64,000 bases of DNA from Arenicola marina (lineage: Eukaryota; Annelida; Polychaeta; Arenicolidae): assembly GCA_964019135.1 (NCBI GenBank), contig OZ025252.1:9192823-9256822 (forward strand). Reading direction: 5' to 3'. The notes beneath the pieces were generated by a model. That model had not been told where the DNA came from. It ran no database searches and saw nothing but the letters and a program-made list of their open reading frames with translations. The position numbers and the translations under genes were made by a program. Shown piece by piece: positions 19,915-33,400 of the stretch (position 1 is its first letter; every line of letters begins with the position of its first letter).

Positions 19915-22900
19915 GGTTAGCCCCATGTTGACCCCCACCGTTGATGGTCCTGATGTAACCGTAATCACAGATCTGGCTTGTCGTCAGCACCAGATATCGC
20001 TGACTGCAATGGGCTACGCCAAGCATTGGCGACTTCAGGGTAAAAGTCCCGGTACTCAGTGTCTGCTGGGTAGCACGTCGACGCCTGCCTTCTCGCGTGA
20101 GGGGTGGAGAGGTCAGGGTGATTAACTCGAGAGTTCTGCACGTCAAGGACTGTACCTGCTGATAACCTAACCTTTGCAGCGCCCTAATTATGCAGAACTG
20201 ACCATCCGGTGCCGCCACCTAGCGGTTCATCCTAACTTTAGACTGTAAAACCATGTTGATGCTAGGTGTTATTACGCTGTAAAGCACATGTATGAATGCA
20301 GGGCAAATCCACACGTTAATGGAATCTGGAACGAATCAGACGGTGAATTTACCGGTTGTTGTGTCTGGCGTGTGATCTTTGGTGCAATCTACACGTCGTC
20401 AGTATACATACCATGATTAGAGTTACGACCTGACATAGGCCTGCACCAGCAATGGCTTTGGCACATCTCAGCTTATCGGTAGCTGCCGATCACCGTACGA
20501 CAGAGAAAGGGTTCCTTGAGCAACACAAGACCATAGAAGGCTGTTTGTGTGTGTGTGTGCGGTTCTATACGAGATCTAGGGGTCAGACGTAGACTTGTGA
20601 CGTTAAAGCTCGTAAAGACCCTCTGTTTATTCGGCCCGTGTGATATTGGCGCTGGGCGTGATTTACGAGGCGTTATAACTGTCACATTAGGAAGCTGGTC
20701 GTCGACAGCTGGTAGGGGTAGTGCGAGGTGGGTGGGGGGGGGGGGAGGGCTGGAAACATCATATTTATTAAAGTGGTAACCGCGAGCCCCACTCACAGCC
20801 CCGCGGCTCTCACCCTCGCCGCTGAGGGGTAGCGCGCTCAGGCTGCTGTCGGTGTGCTACCGATGGAGGTATGGCGAGGGGCAGACGGGGATGAGGTGGA
20901 GGGGGAGGGGGCCCAAAATAAATATACATATATCGAGATATCTAGATGTAAGAGTTATGCGAGTCTTTCAACACGGACGCTGCGCCTTCGCTTTATTGCG
21001 CATGCGCGTGACTGGCCGTGTTTTGTCAAGGTGTGTGGAGTGGAGGTGTTGTGGACATGTGAGGGGCCGTGGTGGCCGTGCGGTGTAGGGGTAAATCAGA
21101 TGACCTGTATGCGTACATCGGGTTTCTGTTGTTAACACGCCCTGTAAATTGTGCTGCGGAGACATGACTTTTACATCGTTATTGGTGGTCAATCAGTCAG
21201 AGAAACAATGGGGATTTCTCCGCGAAGGCCGTGAGCCTTTGTACAGCATGCCTTCAAGGTGAGCAGTCACCCGTGACCAACCTGCCCCCCCCCCCCGTGC
21301 CTCACCAGCCGGCCCGCCCAGTACATACCTGTACGGCCTGTGGTGTGAGGGGTGGTCCCCAGGGAGGAGGGGGGATCCTCCCTGGTTGGTACACACACCG
21401 GCCTTGCTTTAACCGCCGGGCCGCACCACCTGCGTTACGGCCGCAGAACGTCTGCCCGCATCAGTTTGAATATTGAGGACATCGTATATTGGCAATAGCG
21501 ACATTGGTTCAACACCTTCACCATGACGATTGTGCTCTAAACTATCGTGGGCCGCATCGTTTGTCAGCTCAGTTGGACTAGAACCGGCGCTGAATATCTG
21601 TCGGCCAAACTTCGTCGTCCATGTATATTGACGACATGGGAAGTCGCGGTGGATTCTGGGTAGGTACATTCTGCGTGCACGTAGGAGCAGGTCTGGTATC
21701 AATATCTGCATTTCCTGCTTCATCAGTACTTGTGACAACCATCTTCTACAGTGGAAATGCTGTAGACTGTGATGATACCTGCAGACTCGCTTCGGGTTTG
21801 CTGTGTTTTTAGTAACACTGAACCTTTAGGCGAGTTCTCGTGACGGTCACATGACCTTACAAGATTCGTGGCCCCGTGTGTTTTCGATGCAGAAATATAT
21901 AGACATTCCGTTGTCGGTCGATCACAATGGAGAGGCTGAACCAAAAAATATTTTTAAATAACACGGGGTCAAAGTTCAAAGCACTTCACGCCTTTAAACT
22001 CGATCGAACTTAAAAAATATAGTTTGAAAGTAACATGTCTTCTAATTATTCAAAATCGAGTCAATTTGTCAGGTACCTCACCAGTAACACAGTAACTGCT
22101 TAATAGTGGTGTATTTCATGCCAAACTGCGAATATATCTTCGATTAGATTCGGTTTCAATTTTCGCAAGGATAATTCTATTGGGTAAATTTGACGCGGGC
22201 AACGGGACTATGGCATAAGCCGAACGCCCTCTGCCGGGAGATCGCCCACGAGACTCCCAACTAGGCCACCAACGAGACTAGGGCGTGATCCATCCTCAAA
22301 ACGCTTTCCACTTCTGGTCTGTGGGTGTTGAACAAGGATAAACTCGATGGTCATAAGAGAGAGGGGCAGACCAGGTTGATACAATGTATAAAGGGAGAGG
22401 GAGGGGGTAGGTCTCCCAGAGCTATCCGGGGCTGCCATGGAGGTGATTAAGTCTGGCTTTCGACAAGGCGCACGTTCTGGCAGTCAACGAGACTTCAGGG
22501 AGAATGATGACCCCTGTAAATCTAGCCCCCCCCTCCCCCCCCACCCCCCCCCCCCGGGAGCTTTCTGGGGGTCCATACGTGTGTGTCTGGACGATGGCCG
22601 AACTTCCGATTGACGGATAGCTGGTCTTGGCTGATCCAGAATCCTGAGTGACGCGCGGCTATAATAACTGCCCGGAGCGACGAGCGATGAGAGGCGGTGA
22701 TCTGGAGTCCTGTGGGGTGGAGCTTAACGGGAACGCAGTCAGATCCTGAATGTGACCACCGCCGGGAGTGGCATGCGATAACCCTGGGATCTGGATTCGC
22801 TTCTGGACTATCGGCTTATTTTATCCCACGCGTCCGCTAGAGGGCAGCATTAGGTGTGCTCGGGCGAGAGTAACATATATTGCGACATGTAACATATATA

Positions 22901-23559
22901 CACGTGGTGGATATACCTCTCTTCCCACAGGAGTAACATAGCCTCGCGGGTCGGCTGGAGTGGGTGGCAGCGGACCGTGCAGATGGTACCGTTTAGCCCC
23001 TGACTCCACCCCTCCTCACATTGACAGACATCTGGATCTTAAGGCATTAATCCAGAAAGCATGAAGTCACCAGTCAATTCGTCCCCTTAATCTGGGGAGA
23101 GCGGCATGTTGTAATCCGGTAGAACCAACACATCCACGCCACGGACGCTGGCAGGTTTTCCTAACAATACCTGTCCTCGGGCCATTCTCTCGTCATATTG
23201 ACTATATCCTGGGGCGGAATCTGGTCAGGCGAGGAAACCCCGGCAATAATGACAAGGATGCACCGCCGTCACTCTCAGGACTTTGGGTTGTCGGGGTGTG
23301 AGGGTGGTGGGGGTGGCATCGGGGGAACCCCCTGCCGCAGTCTCCGGACGTCCAGCGTTCTTTACGTGGAACGGCAACACAAACATAGCGCGCAATGGCC
23401 GACGGGTAATTAGTTTCAAAGGCACTCCGCTCTCGGGGCTGCTGACCTCTGGCGGCGAAAGCTGCTAACCTTACTGCCGACGGACGAGAAGTTAGAAGTT
23501 TCCAGGGGCGGTATTCCTAAAGCACACCGAGTCTCTTCAACAACCCACCTCTGCGTGGC

Positions 23560-23755
23560 GCGCTCACTCCGCGCAGGGAGTGCGCCGAGGTGAGTGAGGC
23601 TGTGGGAGGCACGCCAATAGACTTACCACTCCGCGCAGGGAGCGCGCCGAGGTGAGTGGGGCTGTGGAAGGCACGCCAATAGACTTACCACTCTGCACAG
23701 GGAGCGCGCCGAGGTGAGTGAGGCGGTGAAAGGCACGCCAATAGACTTACCACGA
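23560..23755 (+). repeat. 62-bp tandem repeat (copy B)
   Basis: Counterpart of 12400-12560, with roughly three units instead of two and a half. Confidence 0.75.
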
Positions 23756-23917
23756 AGCACTAAATGATCGGGTTTAGAATACATAAGTATTTACCGAAGG
23801 GGTGGATTTTTTATTTTGCGTATGATTTCTTGACTCTGAACACCGCAACCGCGCGTACGCTACTTGTGGTTGTCTGGCAGGTCCCTCCTGACCCAACACC
23901 GGCACTGTGCACCCCTT

Positions 23918-24003
23918 TATGTTTACATGTTTACACGTGTTTACATGTTTACACGTGTTTACATGTTTGCACGTGTTTACATGTTTACACGTGTTTACAC
24001 ATT
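23918..24003 (+). repeat. GTTTACATGT/GTTTACACGT repeat
   Basis: Alternating GTTTACATGT and GTTTACACGT motifs form a short array. Copy A keeps only a remnant near 12556-12585. It is internal and not telomeric. Confidence 0.7.
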
Positions 24004-24199
24004 AAGCCGCTTCACGCGGTGTGTACAAGGCAAGAAGGGTTAAACCGCTAGAATCGGTGGCAGACAACATTGCACACTTTTTAAAGGATATGTTGGATGT
24101 CCAATTTTGTCCTTTATCTGTGAGGTGATCTGGGTATACTGAAGAGACATGGCTCATGCAAGATATCTGTTCGTGGAAGTCCTATATTATTCACAAGTA

Positions 24200-24385
24200 A
24201 CGGTTCTGGAGCCGACCTCCCTATTGTAGTGGATAGCGTACTAGACCGCAGATCACAAGGTCCTGGGTTCCAAGCTACCCCGGGCACAAGCGGCGTGTTT
24301 CAGCCCTCATCGTCCGGGGAGGCTCCTTGGCTCACCATTTCATTTCTGTATCTTCATGTCGTTATGCTTTGGAATGCCACGGACT
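24200..24385 (+). mobile_element. degenerate tRNA-derived SINE (copy B)
   Basis: Counterpart of 12690-12850, with the same B-box-like segment and tail. A 90-100-bp block immediately upstream (about 24107-24200) is absent in copy A. Confidence 0.4.
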
Positions 24386-25348
24386 GGCAGTAAATGTAGG
24401 GGGATGGCGGACATTGAGAACGAGGCGTGCGCAGGGAGTGTGCGGGTTAACTAGCGATAGAGAAGCAGGATAACGGATCAGTCTACCAGTGGGCCATTGG
24501 CCTTGGCAGGAAAGCGGCGCTTGTTTGCTGATCGCCGGTATATGGGTCGTGATTGAGGTGAGCTGTCAGACAGTCAGGTGTGTGTGTGTTGGGGGGCGGG
24601 GGGGGGGGGACCTGTAGTCATGACATAGCTGTATATAGAGGTATTATCCTGAGGAATGCCCCATCAAGTGATATAATTAGTTACGGGGCGGTGATCACAC
24701 AAGCGATGGTTGGCGGGGCTATGGGGCGGGGGGGGGGGGGCGTTGGGGGGCGGTCGGTACCCTCCGCGACCCCTCTATGTATAGTCTATACATCCAGGTT
24801 ACTGACCCATAATATACCGCCATCCCTCACACCGGGCCCCCACACCGGCCCCCCCCCCCCCCAATAGTCCGTGCTAGTCCCGCCGTGGGGGCGCTGAGCG
24901 GTCTGGCGCCGGTCATAGAGGACACGGACTGGTCGACATAGGTATATAACCGACAGAATGATGATGAGCCAACGCTCAGCGGAGGGTATTCTAGACCGGT
25001 GAATCCGATGGTCTGGGGAAGACATCCCACGGGGCGGGGCTGGGGCAGTGACTGGGGGACGTGGTCCGCGGGGGGTCTGCCCACCACGACAGGTGTGCTG
25101 TGTCTCCTGTGACACGGGCGGGGTCAAAGGTCAGCTGAGCATTCGGCTCGCGTAATTTATGCTCATGTGGCAGAGACCTACAATATTACAACGCCCAGAA
25201 GAGACTTGGCGCCACGGGCTGCGGCGAGTTTGGTATAACACCAAGGACCCGACGGACGCGGTGAGGTGGGAGCCACTGGACGTCTACTGGACCACGGAGG
25301 TAGCTGTGCGACAGCATCAGGATAACATTGGTTGACCTCTAGCTACAG

Positions 25349-25414
25349 CAGGTCTCCATGCTGAGGGCAATGAACTTGCCGGTACCAGCCAGGTTATTCC
25401 ACACACCGGCCAAG
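25349..25414 (+). CDS. candidate 22-codon exon (copy B)
   Basis: Identical to 13861-13926, with the same acceptor-like and donor-like flanks. See that entry. No gene model is available. Confidence 0.25.
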
Positions 25415-25526
25415 GTGAGCTATCAATTAACACGGGAACAGCTCCCTCACCTTGACCAAAACCTAGCTCTTTCTCTCTGCATGGCGTCTTTTTTTAATGA
25501 CGCTGTTTCGGTTTATGATAACTCAT

Positions 25527-26948
25527 GTGTCCTTTACATGTTGGGAGGACCGTGGGGTATTTATATGACGTCAGTGACGTGGGATGACGTCATTGTGTCC
25601 TTTACATGTTGGGAGGACCGTGGGGTATTTATATGTCGTCAGTGACGTGGGATGACGTCATTGTGTCCTTTACATGTTGGGAGGACCGTGGGGTATTTAT
25701 ATGTCGTCAGTGACGTGGGATGACGTCATTGTGTCCTTTACATGTTGGGAGGACCGTGGGGTATTTATATGTCGTCAGTGACGTGGGATGACGTCATTGT
25801 GTCCTTTACATGTTGGGAGGACCGTGGGGTATTTATATGACGTCAGTGAAGTGGGATGACGTCATTGTGTCCTTTACATGTTGGGAGGACCGTGGGGTAT
25901 TTATATGTCGTCAGTGACGTGGGATGACGTCATTGTGTCCTTTACATGTTGGGAGGACCGTGGGGTATTTATATGTCGTCAGTGACGTGGGATGACGTCA
26001 TTGTGTCCTTTACATGTTGGGAGGACCGTGGGGTATTTATATGTCGTCAGTGACGTGGGATGACGTCATTGTGTCCTTTACATGTTGGGAGGACCGTGGG
26101 GTATTTATATGTCGTCAGTGACGTGGGATGACGTCATTGTGTCCTTTACATGTTGGGAGGACCGTGGGGTATTTATATGACGTCAGTGAAGTGGGATGAC
26201 GTCATTGTGTCCTTTACATGTTGGGAGGACCGTGGGGTATTTATATGTCGTCAGTGACGTGGGATGACGTCATTGTGTCCTGTACATGTTGGGAGGACCG
26301 TGGGGTATTTATATGACGTCAGTGACGTGGGATGACGTCATTGTGTCCTTTACATGTTGGGAGGACCGTGGGGTATTTATATGTCGTCAGTGACGTGGGA
26401 TGACGTCATTGTGTCCTGTACATGTTGGGAGGACCGTGGGGTATTTATATGACGTCAGTGACGTGGGATGACGTCATTGTGTCCTTTACATGTTGGGGGG
26501 ACCGTGGGGTATTTATATGACGTCAGTGACGTGGGATGACGTCATTGTGTCCTTTACATGTTGGGAGGACCGTGGGGTATTTATATGACGTCAGTGACGT
26601 GGGATGACGTCATTGTGTCCTGTACATGTTGGGAGGACCGTGGGGTATTTATATGTCGTCAGTGACGTGGGATGACGTCATTGTGTCCTTTACATGTTGG
26701 GAGGACCGTGGGGTATTTATATGTCGTCAGTGACGTGGGATGACGTCATTGTGTCCTTTACATGTTGGGAGGACCGTGGGGTATTTATATGTCGTCAGTG
26801 ACGTGGGATGACGTCATTGTGTCCTTTACATGTTGGGAGGACCGTGGGGTATTTATATGACGTCAGTGAAGTGGGATGACGTCATTGTGTCCTTTACATG
26901 TTGGGAGGACCGTGGGGTATTTATATGACGTCAGTGAAGTGGGATGAC
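25527..26948 (+). repeat. 68-bp satellite with CRE (TGACGTCA) sites
   Basis: About 21 tandem units of 68 bp. Each has GGGATGACGTCATT (a perfect palindromic CRE/ATF octamer), a GGTATTTATATG segment resembling a TATA element, and a second half-site region that is either TCGTCAGTGACG or TGACGTCAGTGA. The array could bind bZIP proteins of the CREB/ATF class, but whether it does is unknown. Confidence 0.95.
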
Positions 26949-27462
26949 TTTATGTGACCGGTTCCGAGAGGCAGCCAGTATGCCAAGGTTGGCATAATGA
27001 AGCGTACGGGACCTTAAATAGCAGTGGGTGCCGGTAGTTTTCTGCTTTATCCAGGGTACGGTCTGTGGGTGCCTCACTGTGTATGTCAATCTATAATTCA
27101 TGTAGACAGGGGAATGCCGTTGTCTGAGGTCTTTGCCTGTTGGCTGGCTTTTTAGTTGTTGTAGTAAGACCATTAGTTGTGTGATTAGTGGCCGTGAGTA
27201 GGCGTTCTAAGTGGGCCAAACCCTCCGTCTCGGTAGGCTCAGGTTGAGTAAGGACCGCTGTTTTGGCGCGGGTGGGCGGTGGGGGTGGGGGGGGGGGGTG
27301 TAGTCTCTGGATACCCGGATAGCGGAACAGCTGCCAAATGGTTCAGGTCGGCGGGTGTGTGACGAGGTTTCCGAGGCCAAGGTTTCCAGGCACTGCCAGT
27401 TGCAGGCCTCACTCAGAGAATCAGTCTAGGGCCTTGAGCTCCGCCTCCGCCCACATATACCT
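26949..27462. other. no gene seen between two arrays
   Basis: Unique sequence with a G-run near 27276-27299. No splice-supported exon was found. Confidence 0.4.
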
Positions 27463-30400
27463 GTCTCTGTGTCAGTGTACCTGGGGTGTTCCCTCTCTCT
27501 ATGTCAGTGTACCTGGGGTGTTCCCCCTCTCTATGTCAGTGTACCTGGGGTGTTCCCTCTCTCTATGTCAGTGTACCTGGGGTGTTCCCTCTCTCTATGT
27601 CAGTGTACCTGGGGTGTTCCCTCTCTCTATGTCAGTGTACCTGGGGTGTTCCCTCTCTCTATGTCAGTGTACCTGGGGTGTTGCCTCTCTCTATGTCAGT
27701 GTACCTGGGGTGTTCCCTCTCTCTATGCCAGTGTACCTGGGGTGTTCCCTCTCTCTATGTCAGTGTACCTGGGGTGTTCCCTCTCTCTATGTCAGTGTAC
27801 CTGGGGTGTTCCCTCTCTATGTCAGTGTACCTGGGGTGTTCCCTCTCTATGTCAGTGTACCTGGGGTGTTCCCTCTCTATGTCAGTGTACCTGGGGTGTT
27901 CCCTCTCTCTATGTCAGTGTACCTGGGGTGTTCCCTCTCTCTATGTCAGTGTACCTGGGGTGTTCCCTCTCTCTATGTCAGTGTACCTGGGGTGTTCCCT
28001 CTCTCTATGTCAGTGTACCTGGGGTGTTCCCTCTCTCTATGTCAGTGTACCTGGGGTGTTCCCTCTCTCTATGTCAGTGTACCTGGGGTGTTCCCTCTCT
28101 CTATGTCAGTGTACCTGGGGTGTTCCCTCTCTCTATGTCAGTGTACCTGGGGTGTTCCCTCTCTCTATGTCAGTGTACCTGGGGTGTTCCCTCTCTCTAT
28201 GTCAGTGTACCTGGGGTGTTCCCTCTCTCTATGTCAGTGTACCTGGGGTGTTGCCTCTCTCTATGTCAGTGTACCTGGGGTGGTCCCTCTCTATGTCAGT
28301 GTACCTGGGGTGGTCCCTCTCTATGTCAGTGTACCTGGGGTGTTACCTCTCTCTATGTCAGTGTACCTGGGGTGTTCCCTCTCTCTATGTCAGTGTACCT
28401 GGGGTGTTGCCTCTCTCTATGTCAGTGTACCTGGGGTGGTCCCTCTCTATGTCAGTGTACCTGGGGTGTTCCCTCTCTCTATGTCAGTGTACCTGGGGTG
28501 TTCCCTCTCTCTATGTCAGTGTACCTGGGGTGTTCCCTCTCTCTATGTCAGTGTACCTGGGGTGTTCCCTCTCTCTATGTCAGTGTACCTGGGGTGTTCC
28601 CTCTCTCTATGTCAGTGTACCTGGGGTGTTCCCTCTCTCTATGTCAGTGTACCTGGGGTGTTCCCTCTCTCTATGTCAGTGTACCTGGGGTGTTCCCTCT
28701 CTCTATGTCAGTGTACCTGGGGTGTTCCCTCTCTCTATGTCAGTGTACCTGGGGTGTTCCCTCTCTCTATGTCAGTGTACCTGGGGTGTTCCCTCTCTCT
28801 ATGTCAGTGTACCTGGGGTGTTCCCTCTCTCTATGTCAGTGTACCTGGGGTGTTCCCTCTCTCTATGTCAGTGTACCTGGGGTGTTCTCTCTATGTCAGT
28901 GTACCTGGGGTGTTCCCTCTCTCTATGTCAGTGTACCTGGGGTGTTCCCTCTCTCTATGTCAGTGTACCTGGGGTGTTCCCTCTCTCTATGTCAGTGTAC
29001 CTGGGGTGTTCCCTCTCTCTCTGTCAGTGTACCTGGGGTGTTCCCTCTCTCTATGTCAGTGTACCTGGGGTGTTCCCTCTCTCTATGTCAGTGTACCTGG
29101 GGTGTTCCCTCTCTCTATGTCAGTGTACCTGGGGTGTTCCCTCTCTCTATGTCAGTGTACCTGGGGTGTTCCCTCTCTCTATGTCAGTGTACCTGGGGTG
29201 TTCCCTCTCTCTATGTCAGTGTACCTGGGGTGTTGCCTCTCTCTATGTCAGTGTACCTGGGGTGTTCCCTCTCTCTATGTCAGTGTACCTGGGGTGTTCC
29301 CTTTCTCTATGTCAGTGTGCCTGGGGTGTTCCCTCTCTCTATGTCAGTGTACCTGGGGTGTTCCCTCTCTCTATGTCAGTGTACCTGGGGTGTTCCCTCT
29401 CTCTATGTCAGTGTACCTGGGGTGTTCCCTCTCTCTATGTCAGTGTACCTGGGGTGTTCCCTCTCTCTATGTCAGTGTACCTGGGGTGTTCCCTCTCTCT
29501 ATGTCAGTGTACCTGGGGTGTTCCCTCTCTCTCTGTCAGTGTACCTGGGGTGTTCCCTCTCTCTATGTCAGTGTACCTGGGGTGTTCCCTCTCTCTATGT
29601 CAGTGTACCTGGGGTGTTCCCTCTCTCTATGTCAGTGTACCTGGGGTGTTCCCTCTCTCTATGTCAGTGTACCTGGGGTGTTCCCTCTCTCTCTGTCAGT
29701 GTACCTGGGGTGTTCCCTCTCTCTATGTCAGTGTACCTGGGGTGTTCCCTCTCTCTATGTCAGTGTACCTGGGGTGTTCCCTCTCTCTATGTCAGTGTAC
29801 CTGGGGTGTTCCCTCTCTCTATGCCAGTGTACCTGGGGTGTTCCCTCTCTCTATGCCAGTGTACCTGGGGTGTTCCCTCTCTCTATGTCAGTGTACCTGG
29901 GGTGTTCCCTCTCTCTATGCCAGTGTACCTGGGGTGTTCCCTCTCTCTATGTCAGTGTACCTGGGGTGTTCCCTCTCTCTATGTCAGTGTACCTGGGGTG
30001 TTCCCTCTCTCTATGTCAGTGTACCTGGGGTGTTCCCTCTCTCTATGTCAGTGTACCTGGGGTGTTCCCTCTCTCTATGTCAGTGTACCTGGGGTGTTCC
30101 CTCTCTCTATGTCAGTGTACCTGGGGTGTTCCCTCTCTCTATGCCAGTGTACCTGGGGTGTTCCCTCTCTCTATGTCAGTGTACCTGGGGTGTTCCCTCT
30201 CTCTATGTCAGTGTACCTGGGGTGTTCCCTCTCTCTATGTCAGTGTACCTGGGGTGTTCCCTCTCTCTATGTCAGTGTACCTGGGGTGTTCCCTCTCTCT
30301 ATGTCAGTGTACCTGGGGTGTTCCCTCTCTCTATGTCAGTGTACCTGGGGTGTTCCCTCTCTCTATGTCAGTGTACCTGGGGTGTTCCCTCTCTCTATGT

Positions 30401-33400
30401 CAGTGTACCTGGGGTGTTCCCTCTCTCTATGTCAGTGTACCTGGGGTGTTCCCTCTCTCTACGTCAGTGTACCTGGGGTGTTCCCTCTCTCTATGTCAGT
30501 GTACCTGGGGTGTTCCCTCTCTCTATGTCAGTGTACCTGGGGTGTTCCCTCTCTCTATGTCAGTGTACCTGGGGTGTTCCCTCTCTCTATGTCAGTGTAC
30601 CTGGAGTGTTCCCTCTCTCTATGTCAGTGTACCTGGGGTGTTCCCTCTCTCTATGTCAGTGTACCTGGGGTGGTCCCTCTCTATGTCAGTGTACCTGGGG
30701 TGTTCTCTCTCTCTATGTCAGTGTACCTGGGGTGTTGCCTCTCTCTATGTCAGTGTACCTGGGGTGTTCCCTCTCTCTATGTCAGTGTACCTGGGGTGTT
30801 CCCTCTCTCTATGTCAGTGTACCTGGGGTGTTCCCTCTCTCTATGCCAGTGTACCTGGGGTGTTCCCTCTCTCTATGTCAGTGTACCTGGGGTGTTCCCT
30901 CTCTCTATGTCAGTGTACCTGGGGTGTTCCCTCTCTCTATGTCAGTGTACCTGGGGTGTTCCCTCTCTCTATGTCAGTGTACCTGGGGTGTTCCCTCTCT
31001 CTATGTCAGTGTACCTGGGGTGTTCCCTCTCTATGTCAGTGTACCTGGGGTGTTCCCTCTCTCTATGTCAGTGTACCTGGGGTGTTCCCTCTCTCTATGT
31101 CAGTGTACCTGGGGTGTTCCCTCTCTCTATGTCAGTGTACCTGGGGTGTTCCCTCTCTCTATGTCAGTGTACCTGGGGTGTTCCCTCTCTCTATGCCAGT
31201 GTACCTGGGGTGTTCCCTCTCTCTATGTCAGTGTACCTGGGGTGTTCCCTCTCTCTATGTCAGTGTATCTGGGGTGTTCCCTCTCTCTATGTCAGTGTAC
31301 CTGGGGTGTTCCCTCTCTCTATGTCAGTGTACCTGGGGTGTTCCCTCTCTCTATGTCAGTGTACCTGGGGTGTTCCCTCTCTCTATGTCAGTGTACCTGG
31401 GGTGTTCCCTCTCTCTATGTCAGTGTACCTGGGGTGTTCCCTCTCTCTATGTCAGTGTACCTGGGGTGTTCCCTCTCTCTATGTCAGTGTACCTGGGGTG
31501 TTCCCTCTCTCTATGTCAGTGTACCTGGGGTGTTCCCTCTCTCTATGTCAGTGTACCTGGGGTGTTCCCTCTCTCTATGTCAGTGTACCTGGGGTGTTCC
31601 CTCTCTCTATGTCAGTGTACATGGGGTGTTCCCTCTCTCTATGTCAGTGTACCTGGGGTGTTCCCTCTCTCTATGTCAGTGTACCTGGGGTGTTCCCTCT
31701 CTCTATGTCAGTGTACCTGGGGTGTTCCCTCTCTCTATGTCAGTGTACCTGGGGTGTTCTCTCTCTCTATGTCAGTGTACCTGGGGTGTTCACTCTCTCT
31801 ATGTCAGTGTACCTGGGGTGTTCCCTCTCTCTATGTCAGTGTACCTGGGGTGTTCCCTCTCTCTATGTCAGTGTACCTGGGGTGTTCCCTCTCTCTATGT
31901 CAGTGTACCTGGGGTGTTCCCTCTCTCTATGTCAGTGTACCTGGGGTGTTCCCTCTCTCTATGTCAGTGTACCTGGGGTGTTCCCTCTCTCTATGTCAGT
32001 GTACCTGGGGTGTTCCCTCTCTCTATGTCAGTGTACCTGGGGTGTTCCCTCTCTCTATGTCAGTGTACCTGGGGTGTTCCCTCTCTCTATGTCAGTGTAC
32101 CTGGGGTGTTCCCTCTCTCTATGTCAGTGTACCTGGGGTGTTCCCTCTCTCTATGTCAGTGTACCTGGGGTGTTCCCTCTCTCTATGTCAGTGTACCTGG
32201 GGTGTTCCCTCTCTCTATGTCAGTGTACCTGGGGTGTTCCCTCTCTCTATGTCAGTGTACCTGGGGTGTTCCCTCTCTCTATGTCAGTGTACCTGGGGTG
32301 TTCCCTCTCTCTATGTCAGTGTACCTGGGGTGTTCCCTCTCTCTATGTCAGTGTACCTGGGGTGTTCCCTCTCTCTATGTCAGTGTACCTGGGGTGTTCC
32401 CTCTCTCTATGTCAGTGTACCTGGGGTGTTCCCTCTCTCTATGTCAGTGTACCTGGGGTGTTCCCTCTCTCTATGTCAGTGTACCTGGGGTGTTCCCTCT
32501 CTCTATGTCAGTGTACCTGGGGTGTTCCCTCTCTCTATGTCAGTGTACCTGGGGTGTTCCCTCTCTCTATGTCAGTGTACCTGGGGTGTTCCCTCTCTCT
32601 ATGTCAGTGTACCTGGGGTATTCCCTCTCTCTATGTCAGTGTACCTGGGGTGTTCCCTCTCTCTATGTCAGTGTACCTGGGGTGTTCCCTCTCTCTATGT
32701 CAGTGTACCTGGGGTGTTCCCTCTCTCTATGTCAGTGTACCTGGGGTGTTCCCTCTCTCTATGCCAGTGTACCTGGGGTGTTCCCTCTCTCTATGTCAGT
32801 GTACCTGGGGTGTTGCCTCTCTCTATGTCAGTGTACCTGGGGTGTTCCCTCTCTCTATGTCAGTGTACCTGGGGTGTTCCCTCTCTCTATGTCAGTGTAC
32901 CTGGGGTGTTCCCTCTCTCTATGTCAGTGTACCTGGGGTGTTCCCTCTCTATGTCAGTGTACCTGGGGTGTTCCCTCTCTCTATGTCAGTGTACCTGGGG
33001 TGTTCCCTCTCTCTATGTCAGTGTACCTGGGGTGTTCCCTCTCTCTATGTCAGTGTACCTGGGGTGTTCCCTCTCTCTATGTCAGTGTACCTGGGGTGTT
33101 CCCTCTCTCTATGTCAGTGTACCTGGGGTGTTCCCTCTCTCTATGTCAGTGTACCTGGGGTGTTCCCTCTCTCTATGTCAGTGTACCTGGGGTGTTCCCT
33201 CTCTCTATGTCAGTGTACCTGGGGTGTTCCCTCTCTCTATGTCAGTGTACCTGGGGTGTTCCCTCTCTCTATGTCAGTGTACCTGGGGTGTTCCCTCTCT
33301 CTATGTCAGTGTACCTGGGGTGTTCCCTCTCTCTATGTCAGTGTACCTGGGGTGTTCCCTCTCTCTATGTCAGTGTACCTGGGGTGTTCCCTCTCTCTAT

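Larger units (their letters stand above)
14325..25612 (+). repeat. 11-kb duplicated segment, copy B
   Basis: Direct repeat of 3172-14124, starting immediately after the gap. Differences from copy A include loss of the SINE-tail insertion, loss of the 288-bp block, a larger 22-bp array, rearranged 42/30-bp units, an extra ~96-bp block near 24107-24200, and an extra stretch near 23760-23990. Unlike copy A it runs on into the complete 68-bp satellite and the rest of the locus. Confidence 0.9.

Noticed and set aside
23918..24003. Telomere-like repeat
   Set aside because: The GTTTACAYGT motif is not the animal telomere repeat TTAGGG, and the tract is short and internal.
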